Assembly (NCBI GenBank): GCA_964617335.1 | Contig: CAZTXG010000003.1 | Span: 27,858 to 91,857, forward strand | Length of the DNA stretch: 64,000 nt | Direction of reading: 5' to 3' | From: UBA2658 sp964617335 | Lineage (GTDB): Bacteria; Bacillota; Clostridia; Oscillospirales; Oscillospiraceae | Shown: piece after piece, positions 51,058 to 59,834 of the stretch | Position numbering within the stretch: the stretch's first letter is position 1 | Layout of the letters: the number at the start of each line of letters is the position of its first letter | The notes under the pieces: generated by a model | Told to the model about the DNA's origin: nothing | What the model saw: the letters and a program-made list of their open reading frames with translations, nothing else | Databases searched by the model: none | Program-made: the position numbers and the translations under genes

Positions 51058-51162
51058 TTACTCCTTATTCGACAAACCCGAAAATGCCTTACCGAAGAAA
51101 AAACCGGTAAAGCTGCCGATAAAGAAAAAGTTGTGTTTGTTGTCGATAAGGCAGGTGTTCAT
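51058..51162 (-). CDS. Phe-rich leader peptide (putative phenylalanine attenuator)
   Basis: 34 codons, ATG 51162 with GGAG 7 bases upstream, TAA at 51060-51058. The peptide starts MNTCLIDNKHNFFFIGSF and continues with TGFFFGKAFSGLSNKE; eight of 34 residues are Phe, arranged FFF...F..FFF...F, like the pheL leader of enteric bacteria. A strong terminator follows 25 bases later and then a shikimate kinase-PaaK-ACT operon. Ribosome stalling at Phe codons when Phe-tRNA is scarce would favour antitermination. A small membrane protein is the alternative reading. Confidence 0.7.
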   Translation of the reverse strand: MNTCLIDNKHNFFFIGSFTGFFFGKAFSGLSNKE

Positions 51163-51537
51163 ATAAAAACTCCAAAACCAAATAAATTATAAAAAACTAT
51201 GGGCTAATGATAGCATAGTAAAAGTGTTTTTAGAAGTGGCAGTTTGTACAATGTTTTGGATTTATGGCCTCTCTTTATAAAAACTATGACAATAAACTTA
51301 GCTTAAACCCATGGAAAAAAGCATATAAGCAGTTATTTTTCTGCAAAACCAACAAAATCAATGTAGTAATTTAAAGTGATTTATAATTAATGAACTATTG
51401 ACTTTATTAGGATAAAGATTTAGAATGACTTCAATATAATAAGGTAAGTATTTGCATCACCAAAACAGCATAAAAAGGGCTTCGTTCAAATACGCAGCCG
51501 TTTTTTGTATAGACATGAAATATTAGGAGGAAACAAA
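51163..51537. other. Divergent intergenic region between the Phe leader and livJ
   Basis: 375 bp, A/T-rich. It holds the livJ promoter on the plus strand. On the minus strand several TATAAT/TATCAT-like boxes precede the leader peptide but no paired -35 is convincing, so its start point is open. Confidence 0.6.
51398..51426 (+). promoter_or_regulatory. Promoter of the liv operon
   Basis: TTGACT, 17-base spacer, TAGAAT. The leader to livJ is about 105 bases. Confidence 0.72.
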
Positions 51538-52788
51538 ATGAAAAAGTTCTTGAGCATTGCGCTTATCCTCGTCCTCATGCTTGGTGTCTTTGCCGCCTGC
51601 GGCAACAGCGCTAAGAACACGGAAGACGAGAACAATGTCCCCGCCGACAATAATGCCGGTGACCTGCCCGACGAAGGAAATGAAGCTGTTTCCGGCGACA
51701 CCATTAAAATAGGCATGATCGGCTGCCACACAGGCGACTATGCCCAGTACGGACTTGGTGTTAAAAACGGTGCCACACTTTACATCGACGAGCTAAACGC
51801 AAACGGCGGCATCAACGGCAAACAGGTAGAAATTGTTGCCTATGACAACAAGGGCAACAACCAGGAAGCCATCACCGCATTTAACCGTGCTGTTGACGAG
51901 GGCATAGTAGCTCTCATTGGCGACGTTCTCACAGGCAACACCATCGCTGTTGTGGGCGAGGCCTATCCCCTGAACCTGCCCATGATTACCCCCAGTGCAA
52001 CTGCGGCGGCAGTAACATACGACGACGAAACTGACACAGTTTACGGCAACGTATTCCGCACTTGCTTCATCGACCCCTTCCAGGGCGAGAAAATGGCTGA
52101 GTATGCAAGCGAAGTTTTGGATGCTAAAACAGCCGCCATCCTTTTTGAAACCGGCAACGACTACTCTGTCGGTCTGAAGGACGCTTTTGTATCTAAGTGT
52201 GCTGAACTTGGCGTTGAAGTCGTTTCCCAGGAAGGCTATGCCACCGGCGACGTTGACTTCAAAAGCCAGCTTACCACCATTTCTTCCAAAAACCCCGACA
52301 TCCTCTTCTGCCCCAACTATTACGAGGATGACGGACTTATAATCACTCAGGCTCGTGAGGTCGGCTTTAAGGGCACAGTCCTCGGCGGCGACGGCATGAG
52401 CGGAGTTACAGGCTATGCAAGCGCCGACGCGCTTGAAGGAACTCTCTATGTTTCCGGCTATGCCCCCGGCAGCACCGACGCTGTTAAGGCTTTTGAAGCT
52501 GCTTACATTGAAAAGTACGGTTCCGAAACTTTAAATATGTTCGCTGCCACCGCTTATGACGCTGCTATCGTAATGTGCAATGCTCTTGCAGTTGCGGAAG
52601 AAGCCGGGCTTGAGGCCGGCAGCGAGGAATACAAGCAGGCGGTTATCGACGCTATTCGCGACAATAGCGCTGAGCTGGAGTGCATTACAAGCTCCGGATA
52701 TGCTTTCGACGAGTATAACAACCCCGTTAAGGACGCTGTCATCATGAAGGTTGAAAACGGCGAGGAAGTATTCGTAGAAATATTCTAA
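51538..52788 (+). CDS. livJ: Branched-chain amino acid ABC transporter substrate-binding protein
   Basis: Lipoprotein that binds Leu/Ile/Val-type substrates outside the cell. 416 aa: signal peptide MKKFLSIALILVLMLGVFAAC with lipid Cys, an acidic Asn-rich linker (about 22-50), then the LivJ domain IGMIGCHTGDYAQYGLGVKNGATLYIDELNANGGINGKQVE and ATAYDAAIVMCNAL. The ATG at 51538 has AGGAGG. Codon use here is visibly C-richer at third positions than neighbours, as expected for an abundant protein. Confidence 0.94.
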   Translation: MKKFLSIALILVLMLGVFAACGNSAKNTEDENNVPADNNAGDLPDEGNEAVSGDTIKIGMIGCHTGDYAQYGLGVKNGATLYIDELNANGGINGKQVEIVAYDNKGNNQEAITAFNRAVDEGIVALIGDVLTGNTIAVVGEAYPLNLPMITPSATAAAVTYDDETDTVYGNVFRTCFIDPFQGEKMAEYASEVLDAKTAAILFETGNDYSVGLKDAFVSKCAELGVEVVSQEGYATGDVDFKSQLTTISSKNPDILFCPNYYEDDGLIITQAREVGFKGTVLGGDGMSGVTGYASADALEGTLYVSGYAPGSTDAVKAFEAAYIEKYGSETLNMFAATAYDAAIVMCNALAVAEEAGLEAGSEEYKQAVIDAIRDNSAELECITSSGYAFDEYNNPVKDAVIMKVENGEEVFVEIF

Positions 52789-52960
52789 TATTCCGATTGC
52801 AAGCTAATCTTGTGCGGGGAGATTTTCTCCCCGCACATGGGCATTTTAAAGCCCTGGCTTCTTTTCTCGCGTGGACGCTCGATGAGTGGCCCAAACAACA
52901 AGTCCGTTTGCGCCAGCCATCGGTCGTCTGCGGCAAATCATTACAGAAAGAGGACTGGAT

Positions 52961-53845
52961 ATGAATATGTCCCTCATAATAAGCCAACTCATAAATGGTC
53001 TGCAATCCGGCAGTGTCTATGCTCTGATTGCTCTGGGATACAGCATGGTTTACGGCATTATAATGCTTTTAAACTTCGCCCACGGAGACATAATAATGGT
53101 CGGAGCCTATGTGGCTTGGCTCGCTATGGTAAACTTTGCGCTAAATCCGATTATTGCCATAATCCTTGCAATCGCGGCCTGCGTCCTTCTTGGCGTAGTG
53201 ATTGAAAAGGTTGCCTATACTCCTCTGCGTTCTTCGCCGAGGATATCTCTTTTAATAACGGCTATCGGAGTTTCATTTTTGCTGCAAAATCTGGCCCAGC
53301 TTATTTTTGGAGCAGGCTCTCAGCGTGTTCCTGCTTTGATTTCCGGCCCCTCCCTTACCATAGCCGGCCAGTATGTAAGCTTTACGGCTATGATTACCAT
53401 AGTTATTTCGGTTATTTCCATGCTTCTGCTTACCTTGCTTGTGCAAAAATCAAAAATGGGCAAGGCCATGCGTGCGGTTTCAGAGGATATGGGAGCGGCT
53501 CAGCTTATGGGTATAAGCGTTAACCGCACCATAAGCTTCACCTTTGCCGTGGGAAGCGCCCTAGCGGGCATAGGCTCCGTCCTTTATTGCTGTGCCTATC
53601 CCCAAGCTTCGCCCACCATGGGTAGTATGCTTGGTATAAAAGCTTTTATAGCAGCGGTTTTAGGCGGCATCGGCTCCATTCCCGGCGCTATGATTGGCGG
53701 CTTCTGCATAGGACTTGCCGAAGCGCTTATTTCAGCGGTAGGTCTTTCCGTTTGGAAAGACGGCGTGGTTTTTGCAATCCTTATTATCGTTTTGATATTT
53801 AAGCCCACGGGCATACTGGGCAAAACGATGACTGAAAAGGTTTAG
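52961..53845 (+). CDS. livH: Branched-chain amino acid ABC transporter permease LivH
   Basis: 294 aa membrane subunit, about eight helices. LINGLQSGSVYALIALGYSMVYGIIMLLNFAHGDIIMVGAY is the LivH start, with LGINVNRTISFTF-like MGISVNRTISFTFAVGSALAG and IPGAMIGGFCIGLAEAL later. The ATG at 52961 (GAGGA upstream) is chosen; frame extends to 52886 with no ribosome site. 172 bp separates it from livJ. Confidence 0.94.
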   Translation: MNMSLIISQLINGLQSGSVYALIALGYSMVYGIIMLLNFAHGDIIMVGAYVAWLAMVNFALNPIIAIILAIAACVLLGVVIEKVAYTPLRSSPRISLLITAIGVSFLLQNLAQLIFGAGSQRVPALISGPSLTIAGQYVSFTAMITIVISVISMLLLTLLVQKSKMGKAMRAVSEDMGAAQLMGISVNRTISFTFAVGSALAGIGSVLYCCAYPQASPTMGSMLGIKAFIAAVLGGIGSIPGAMIGGFCIGLAEALISAVGLSVWKDGVVFAILIIVLIFKPTGILGKTMTEKV

Positions 53846-53856
53846 GGGGCGGCACA

Positions 53857-54912
53857 ATGAGTATTAAGAAAAAAATTATACCTATGCCCCTTCGATACAT
53901 TATAAATGCTGTGCTCTTTGCTGCCTTCCTTTATTTAATGAATTATATTATCAGTACAGGCATTATATCTAAGTATTATTCCGGTGTTATCTCTCTTATC
54001 GGCATATACATTATCTTGGCTGTATCCCTTAACGTGGCCACAGGCTATTTAGGCCAGCTTCCATTAGGCCATGCGGGCTTTATGGCCATAGGCGCTTATA
54101 CTTCGGCCATTATAATGAAATCCGCGTCTGTGGCAGCAGGCTCAACAGCCCTTGCCTTTCCCTTTGCCCTTCTTGCCGGCGGAATTTTGGCCGGTGTTTT
54201 CGGCCTTATCATAGGAATTCCCGCCCTTCGCCTTAGAGGCGACTACCTTGCCATCCTTACCTTGGGCTTTGGCGAAATAATTCGGGTTATACTTCTTAAT
54301 ATTGATAATGTTTTGGGCTTCACCCTTACAAACGGGGCGGCAGGTCTTCAAAAAATACCAAAAACAACAAACTTTCTCATAACATTTGCCTGTGTGGGAA
54401 TAACTATTTTCGCAATTCACACCATGATGAAGTCACGCCACGGCAGAGCCATACTGTCCATTCGTGAAAACGAGATTGCGGCAGAGGCCTGCGGCATAAA
54501 CACCACCTACTATAAAACTCTGGGCTTTGTGGTTTCCGCTTTTTTCGCCGGAGTTGCAGGAGGACTTTTTGCCGGATATATCGGTATGCTCTCCCCTTCC
54601 GACTTTGGCTTTATGAAGTCAATCGAGATTTTGGTAATGGTGGTTCTCGGCGGCATGGGCAGTATGATAGGCAGTGTTTTAAGCGCAACAGTGCTAACCG
54701 CTCTGCCGGAGCTTTTGCGCAGCTTTGAAAAATACCGTATGGTTGTGTATTCGCTTATCCTTGTTATTGTTATGATATTTAAGCCTTCGGGACTTTTCGG
54801 AACCTATGACTTTTCTTTAAACAGCCTTTTAGACAAGCTGATTTTATTCTTTAAAGGTGAGGGGAAAAAAGGCCGGAAAAATGATAAGGTAAAGGAGGCT
54901 GCGGAAAAATGA
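53857..54912 (+). CDS. livM: Branched-chain amino acid ABC transporter permease LivM
   Basis: 351 aa second permease. NVATGYLGQLPLGHAGFMAIGAYTSAI, GIPALRLRGDYLAILTLGFGEIIRV and ENEIAAEACGINTTYYKTLGFVVSAFFAGVAGGL are the LivM signature blocks. A Lys-rich cytoplasmic tail ends the protein. Starts 11 bp past livH; its stop overlaps livG by 4 bp. Confidence 0.95.
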   Translation: MSIKKKIIPMPLRYIINAVLFAAFLYLMNYIISTGIISKYYSGVISLIGIYIILAVSLNVATGYLGQLPLGHAGFMAIGAYTSAIIMKSASVAAGSTALAFPFALLAGGILAGVFGLIIGIPALRLRGDYLAILTLGFGEIIRVILLNIDNVLGFTLTNGAAGLQKIPKTTNFLITFACVGITIFAIHTMMKSRHGRAILSIRENEIAAEACGINTTYYKTLGFVVSAFFAGVAGGLFAGYIGMLSPSDFGFMKSIEILVMVVLGGMGSMIGSVLSATVLTALPELLRSFEKYRMVVYSLILVIVMIFKPSGLFGTYDFSLNSLLDKLILFFKGEGKKGRKNDKVKEAAEK

Positions 54913-55763
54913 GTAAACCTAAAAGAGAACCTGTAAAGCTTGTTCCCGTACCTTCGCATAACATAATCCCTGAAAGGGACGTTGACAAAACGCCTATCCT
55001 TGAAGTAAGTCATTTGGGCATAGATTTTGGCGGACTAACCGCTGTTGATGATTTTAACATGGCCATCGGCCGCACTGAAATTGCGGGCCTTATAGGGCCT
55101 AACGGTGCTGGAAAAACAACCGTTTTTAACCTTCTTACCAAGGTCTACCACCCCACCCGAGGCACTATAATGCTTGACGGCAGAGATACCGGCGGTATGA
55201 ACACCATTCAGGTTAACAAAATGGGAGTTGCAAGAACCTTCCAAAACATCAGGCTTTTTAAGGGCCTTACTGTTCTTGATAATGTCCTTATAGGCCTGCA
55301 CAATGAAATGGATTATCATCTGGGCGGCGCCATCCTCCGTTTCCCCGGATATTGGAAGGCTGAGCGCATCGCAAAACAGCGTGCTCTGGAGCTTTTATCT
55401 ATTTTCGATATGCAGGACATGGCCGGAGATCTTGCCGGTTCCCTGCCCTATGGTGCCCAGCGCAGGCTTGAAATTGTCAGAGCTTTGGGAACAAACCCTG
55501 CCCTGCTCCTTCTAGACGAGCCTGCCGCTGGAATGAACCCCTCGGAAACATCAGAGCTTATGGAAAATATCCAGAAAATCCGTGACACTTTTCAGATTGC
55601 CATTATGCTCATCGAGCATGACATGAGCCTTGTTATGGGAATATGCGAGGGCATCTGTGTTTTAAACTACGGAAAAGTAATCGCAAAAGGCACGGCGGAA
55701 GAAATTCAGGATAATCCCAAGGTTATAGAGGCCTATCTCGGCAAGAAAAAGGAGGAAAACTAA
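54909..55763 (+). CDS. livG: Branched-chain amino acid ABC transporter ATPase LivG
   Basis: 284 aa. Walker A LIGPNGAGKTTVFNLLT about 62-78, the LivG-specific VARTFQNIRLFKGLTVLDNVLIGLH, signature LPYGAQRRLEIVRALG, Walker B LLLLDEPAAGMNP. An N-terminal extension of about 30 residues is slightly longer than usual. Overlaps livM (ATGA); AAAGGAGG precedes the ATG. Confidence 0.95.
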   Translation: MSKPKREPVKLVPVPSHNIIPERDVDKTPILEVSHLGIDFGGLTAVDDFNMAIGRTEIAGLIGPNGAGKTTVFNLLTKVYHPTRGTIMLDGRDTGGMNTIQVNKMGVARTFQNIRLFKGLTVLDNVLIGLHNEMDYHLGGAILRFPGYWKAERIAKQRALELLSIFDMQDMAGDLAGSLPYGAQRRLEIVRALGTNPALLLLDEPAAGMNPSETSELMENIQKIRDTFQIAIMLIEHDMSLVMGICEGICVLNYGKVIAKGTAEEIQDNPKVIEAYLGKKKEEN

Positions 55764-55766
55764 GCC

Positions 55767-56468
55767 ATGCTAAAGGTAAACGACATAGATGTCTATTACG
55801 GCAGCATTCACGCTATTAAAGGTGTTTCCTTCGAAGTTAAAAAAGGCGAGATAGTCACCCTCATTGGGGCTAACGGTGCGGGAAAATCCTCTATCCTAAA
55901 TACTATTTCAGGACTTTTAAGAAGTAAGGGCGGCTGCATAAAGTTTCGGGACAAAAGCATAAGCAGCACCCTTCCTCACAAAATTGTAGCCATGGGTCTT
56001 GCTCAGGTTCCCGAGGGACGTCGGGTTTTTCTTAAAATGTCTGTGCAGGAAAACCTCGAAATGGGCGCCTATACAAGACGGGGCAGCGAGATTAATGAAT
56101 CAATTGAAGATGTGTATGAGCGCTTTCCCCGCCTTAAGGAGCGCCGCCGTCAGGTTGCCGGAACGCTTTCCGGCGGCGAGCAGCAGATGCTTGCCATGGG
56201 CAGGGCATTAATGTCAAAGCCGGAGCTGCTCATGCTCGACGAGCCTTCCATGGGGCTTGCTCCCATTTTGGTTGAGCAGATTTTTGACATTATAAAAGAG
56301 CTTAACAGTGCAGGCACCACCATTTTACTTGTTGAACAAAATGCGCAAATGGCTCTTTCCATAGCCGACCGAGGCTATGTTTTGGAAACTGGAAAAATTG
56401 TAACCTCTGCTGATGCTCGGGACCTTCTTAACAATGATGCCGTTAAAAAGGCCTACCTGGGAGGATAA
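55767..56468 (+). CDS. livF: Branched-chain amino acid ABC transporter ATPase LivF
   Basis: 233 aa, normal length. LKVNDIDVYYGSIHAIKGVSFEVKKGEIVTLIGANGAGKSS, LAQVPEGRRVFLKMSVQENLEMGAY, LSGGEQQMLAMGRALMSKPELLMLDEPSMGL and a LLVEQNAQMAL switch loop are in place. Starts 3 bp past livG. The five-gene set is complete. Confidence 0.96.
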   Translation: MLKVNDIDVYYGSIHAIKGVSFEVKKGEIVTLIGANGAGKSSILNTISGLLRSKGGCIKFRDKSISSTLPHKIVAMGLAQVPEGRRVFLKMSVQENLEMGAYTRRGSEINESIEDVYERFPRLKERRRQVAGTLSGGEQQMLAMGRALMSKPELLMLDEPSMGLAPILVEQIFDIIKELNSAGTTILLVEQNAQMALSIADRGYVLETGKIVTSADARDLLNNDAVKKAYLGG

Positions 56469-56473
56469 AACCG

Positions 56474-56503
56474 ACCCGCCGCTCTCTTTGTAGTGCGGCG
56501 GGT
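56474..56503 (+). terminator. Hairpin after the liv operon
   Basis: Arms ACCCGCCGC and GCGGCGGGT (9 bp), 5 bp past livF, with a short TT tail only. Probable terminator, weak T-tract. A second hairpin (CCGGCG/CGCCGG, 56613-56637) lies before the next gene. Confidence 0.6.
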
Positions 56504-56661
56504 TTCGCGCTATTGACTTGCCGCTTATATGTGATGTATACTCTTATAGCGGCTTTTGGGAAGGGTTTTGCTTTAGCTTAACTTAAGCCGTAATTTTAGT
56601 TTTAAAATTTTTCCGGCGGCGGGCTTTTTTTCGCCGGCAGTTTCTTATAGGAGGTTAACTG

Positions 56662-57756
56662 TTGAATGTACTGTATCTCATAAACTATGCCGGCAAGGCA
56701 GGAACAGAAAAGTATGTTGAAAATCTTGTAAGGCTCCTGGGCGCTGAAAAGATTAAGGCTTTTTTTGCCTATAATATCGAAGGCGGCTTATCAAAAAAAA
56801 TGCGTGAAGCGGGGCTTGGATGCCTTCAGTTGGAATTAAACTGGAAAAATGCCCTTTCTTCCGCAAAGAAGCTTGGGGACTTTTGCAGGGAAAATAAAAT
56901 TGATGTTATCCATGCCCAGTACCCCAGAGAAAATATTATTGCCCTTCTTTCAAAGCGGTATTACCCCTCTGTGAAGGTTGTTTTCACAAGCCACCTTACT
57001 CTTAGGCTTTCAGGGGCAAAAGGTTCTGTTTGGAAAATGCTTAACAGGCATTTTACACCGAAAAACCACAGGATAATCTCTGTCTGTAACGAAGGACGGG
57101 ATATTCTTATTGAAAACGGCGTTATGAAAGAGCGTATTCAAGTTATATTTAACGGTATGGAGCCAGCAGACTCCCCTTCTAAAAACGATGCTATTAAAAA
57201 AGAGCTTGGCCTATCTGACGACTGTTTTGTAATGACGATTTTGGCACGTTTTGCTCCGGAAAAGGGTCTTGATTTTTTGTTGGACGTTCTTTACAAGCTT
57301 AAAAGCAGCACCGAAAAGCCTTTTAGCTGCCTTATCTGCGGCGACGGGGAGCTGTTTCAGGAAATCAGCGGCCGGGTTTCCCGTCTTGGACTTCAAGGTG
57401 AGTGCAAGCTTCTCGGCTTTCGCAGTGACACTAAGGAAATTCTTGCAGGGTCTGATGCCTATCTTTGCACCTCCAGCCATAACGAAGCCATGAGCTTTGC
57501 GGTTTTGGAAGCTATGAATGCAGGGCTGCCCCTTGTTCTTACGGATGTAGGCGGCAACCGTGACCTTGCCGAAACCTTTATAAAATGCGGCTTCGTGCTT
57601 AAATACGGTGATATCGAAGGCTTTGCCGGGGCGATTTTGACTCTTATGAATGATGAGAATATGCGGAAAACCCTCTCCGCCGCCGCTAGCGAGAAAATAA
57701 AAAAGCACTTTGACTTAAACAAGCTGGCGGACGAGGTGTTCGCCGCGTACAACTAA
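56662..57756 (+). CDS. Glycosyltransferase family 4 protein
   Basis: 364 aa GT-B fold sugar transferase. YLINYAGKAGTEKYVENLVRLL begins the N-terminal domain; the C-terminal nucleotide-sugar domain has LARFAPEKGLDFLLDVL, LICGDGELFQEI, CTSSHNEAMSFAVLEAMNAGLPLVLTDVGGN (the EX7E motif). The start is TTG with TAGGAGG upstream. It heads a polysaccharide-looking run with the O-antigen-ligase-like gene, suggesting surface glycan assembly. Confidence 0.9.
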   Translation: MNVLYLINYAGKAGTEKYVENLVRLLGAEKIKAFFAYNIEGGLSKKMREAGLGCLQLELNWKNALSSAKKLGDFCRENKIDVIHAQYPRENIIALLSKRYYPSVKVVFTSHLTLRLSGAKGSVWKMLNRHFTPKNHRIISVCNEGRDILIENGVMKERIQVIFNGMEPADSPSKNDAIKKELGLSDDCFVMTILARFAPEKGLDFLLDVLYKLKSSTEKPFSCLICGDGELFQEISGRVSRLGLQGECKLLGFRSDTKEILAGSDAYLCTSSHNEAMSFAVLEAMNAGLPLVLTDVGGNRDLAETFIKCGFVLKYGDIEGFAGAILTLMNDENMRKTLSAAASEKIKKHFDLNKLADEVFAAYN

Positions 57757-57773
57757 ATTTGGAGGAAACCAAA

Positions 57774-58256
57774 ATGATTGATAAAAACGGCAAGCTTTTC
57801 GGTAAAATCAATCTTATAGACCTTATAATTATAATTGTTCTGATTGGGCTTTTAGCCTTTGCGGCTCTTAAATTTGTTAGCTCCAGAAATAGCGGCACAG
57901 AGCTTGTGGATTTAAATATTAGCTTTTACTCCGACGAGGTGCCTGAGTTTGTTACGGATTACATTGAAATCGGCGCCGGTGTTTTGGATGAAACCAAGGA
58001 TAATACCATGGGCAAGGTCACAGGCTTTGAGGTGGGCGAGCCTTTGGGCTATGCCACAGATGCCAATGGACAGGTTCAGCAGGTATACAGAAACGGCTAC
58101 AAATCCGTCAGAGTTGATATGAGCGCCGTGGGCGAGCTTTTAGAAAACGGCGTAAAAATAAACGGTGTTTTGTATGGTGTTGGCCACACCCTCACCATTT
58201 ATGCCGGAAGGGCAAAGATATATATAAAAATAAGCGCAATCGAAGCTGTGGCTTAG
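57774..58256 (+). CDS. DUF4330 domain membrane protein
   Basis: 160 aa: one N-terminal transmembrane helix (about 14-33, NLIDLIIIIVLIGLLAFAALK) and an extracellular beta-rich domain with DLNISFYSDEVPEFVTDYIEIG. This family sits with O-antigen ligase-like genes in Firmicutes; function unknown. AGGAGG precedes the ATG at 57774, 17 bp past the glycosyltransferase stop. Confidence 0.8.
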   Translation: MIDKNGKLFGKINLIDLIIIIVLIGLLAFAALKFVSSRNSGTELVDLNISFYSDEVPEFVTDYIEIGAGVLDETKDNTMGKVTGFEVGEPLGYATDANGQVQQVYRNGYKSVRVDMSAVGELLENGVKINGVLYGVGHTLTIYAGRAKIYIKISAIEAVA

Positions 58257-58295
58257 ATATTAAATTTACAATGTAATGAAAGGGGGGGTGGCTTT

Positions 58296-59834
58296 TTGCT
58301 TTCCTCAAGCGTTTTAGGAAAAACCTATAATATCTGGCTGCACAGCAGTTTTTTTAACATACTTTTGCTTATTTACAGTGCCTTCAGCCGCTCCTTTGAA
58401 AAAAGCTATATTGTTCATCTGTTTGTGCGTGACAGCAGGATAGAGCCGATTTATAAGCGCTCTGTTTTCGCCGGAATATTCAAGGCAATTTTAGATTTTA
58501 TTACTAAAATCATCTCTTGTGTTTTTGGGTTTATCGCAAAAGCGGCTAGGGGCAGTGTTTCCGCCGCCTTTGCAAGACGTTATATTAAAAGCTCATTCTT
58601 TTTAAGCTATGAAACCTTCCTTGGGGGTTTTATCTGCCTTATGTTCATTGTCCCCCATGACTATTGGTCAAACCCCATTGCCCTTTTCGGAGCGGCAGGG
58701 CTTTTTCTCCTTTATATTTTAATGGCGGGTGCAGGAGCAAGGCGGCAGTATTATCTCCATGATATGGGCTTTCCAATTCTGCTTTTTGCCATCGCCTGTG
58801 TGGCAAGTCTAGCCTTCAGCAGTGCCCGGGGCGACAGCTTAAGGGTTTTGTGGTTTTATATTACCTCCCTGCTTTTTCTTTATATTATTCCTGCGGATAT
58901 AACAACAAAAGAAAGGCTGATGAAGCTTTTAGGCTTTATTTACACTGCTGTCATCCTCACATCCCTATATGCCGTTTATCAGCGTTTTACCGGAGTTGAG
59001 GTCAGCTCAAGCCTTACGGATCTTAGTATAAATGAAGGTGTTCCGGGAAGGGTTTTCTCCAGTTTTGGCAACCCCAACAACTATGCGGAATTTCTGGTTA
59101 TGATGACACCCCTTGCCGCCGCCTTCGCCGTAAATGTGCGGAAGAAATGGCTGCGTCTGCCTTTGTGCCTTGGCATTTGCCTTCCGGCTCTTGCCCTTTT
59201 AATGACCTATTCCCGTTCCGGATGGATTTCCATTTTGATTGCCTGTCTTGTCTTTGTGTATTATTCCAACAAAAAGCTGCTGCCGGCCTTTTTCCTTATC
59301 TGTGTGGCGGCAATTCCCTTCCTTCCGGACAGTGTTATGATAAGAATTTCCAGCCTTTTCAATAATGCAGACACTTCAAATATGTTCAGAGTTTATATTT
59401 GGACAGGCGGCATAGGCATTGTTAAGGACTATTTTCTAACTGGGATTGGCTTAGGCCCTGAAAGCTTTGCCATGATTTATCCGGACTATGCCCACCCAAA
59501 GGCTCTTGTGGGCGCTCCCCATAGCCATATGGTATATATGGAGCTTATAATAGAGCTTGGGATTTTGGGCTTTATATCCTTTATGTGGTTTATGCTCCGG
59601 CTTTGGAAAGACAGCGCCTGCGCAATTTTAAAAGCAAAAAGCAAAAAGCTCCAAGCTGTGACTATCGCTGCTCTTTCCTCCCTTATAGGAATATCCTTTG
59701 CCTTTGGGGTTGAATATGTATGGTATTATCCCAGAACATTTTTTACGTATTTCATCTTGGCAGCAATTGCCCTGGCAGCTATAAGAATGACAAAAGGTGA
59801 AGCAAACATAGAGGGACAGGATTTAAAACAATGA
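58296..59834 (+). CDS. O-antigen ligase family (Wzy_C) membrane protein
   Basis: 512 aa polytopic protein with about 11 helices. The Wzy_C signature region includes PNNYAEFLVMMTPLAAAF, TYSRSGWISILIACLVFVYYS and IGLGPESFAMIYPDYAHPK..GAPHSHMVYMELIIELGILGF, the large-loop His/Arg motif of ligases and polymerases. The N-terminal 90 residues (LGKTYNIWLHSSFFNILLLIYSAF) form an extra segment. Start is TTG with AGGGGGGG upstream. Likely joins glycan units at the cell surface; its acceptor is not known. Confidence 0.85.
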   Translation: MLSSSVLGKTYNIWLHSSFFNILLLIYSAFSRSFEKSYIVHLFVRDSRIEPIYKRSVFAGIFKAILDFITKIISCVFGFIAKAARGSVSAAFARRYIKSSFFLSYETFLGGFICLMFIVPHDYWSNPIALFGAAGLFLLYILMAGAGARRQYYLHDMGFPILLFAIACVASLAFSSARGDSLRVLWFYITSLLFLYIIPADITTKERLMKLLGFIYTAVILTSLYAVYQRFTGVEVSSSLTDLSINEGVPGRVFSSFGNPNNYAEFLVMMTPLAAAFAVNVRKKWLRLPLCLGICLPALALLMTYSRSGWISILIACLVFVYYSNKKLLPAFFLICVAAIPFLPDSVMIRISSLFNNADTSNMFRVYIWTGGIGIVKDYFLTGIGLGPESFAMIYPDYAHPKALVGAPHSHMVYMELIIELGILGFISFMWFMLRLWKDSACAILKAKSKKLQAVTIAALSSLIGISFAFGVEYVWYYPRTFFTYFILAAIALAAIRMTKGEANIEGQDLKQ

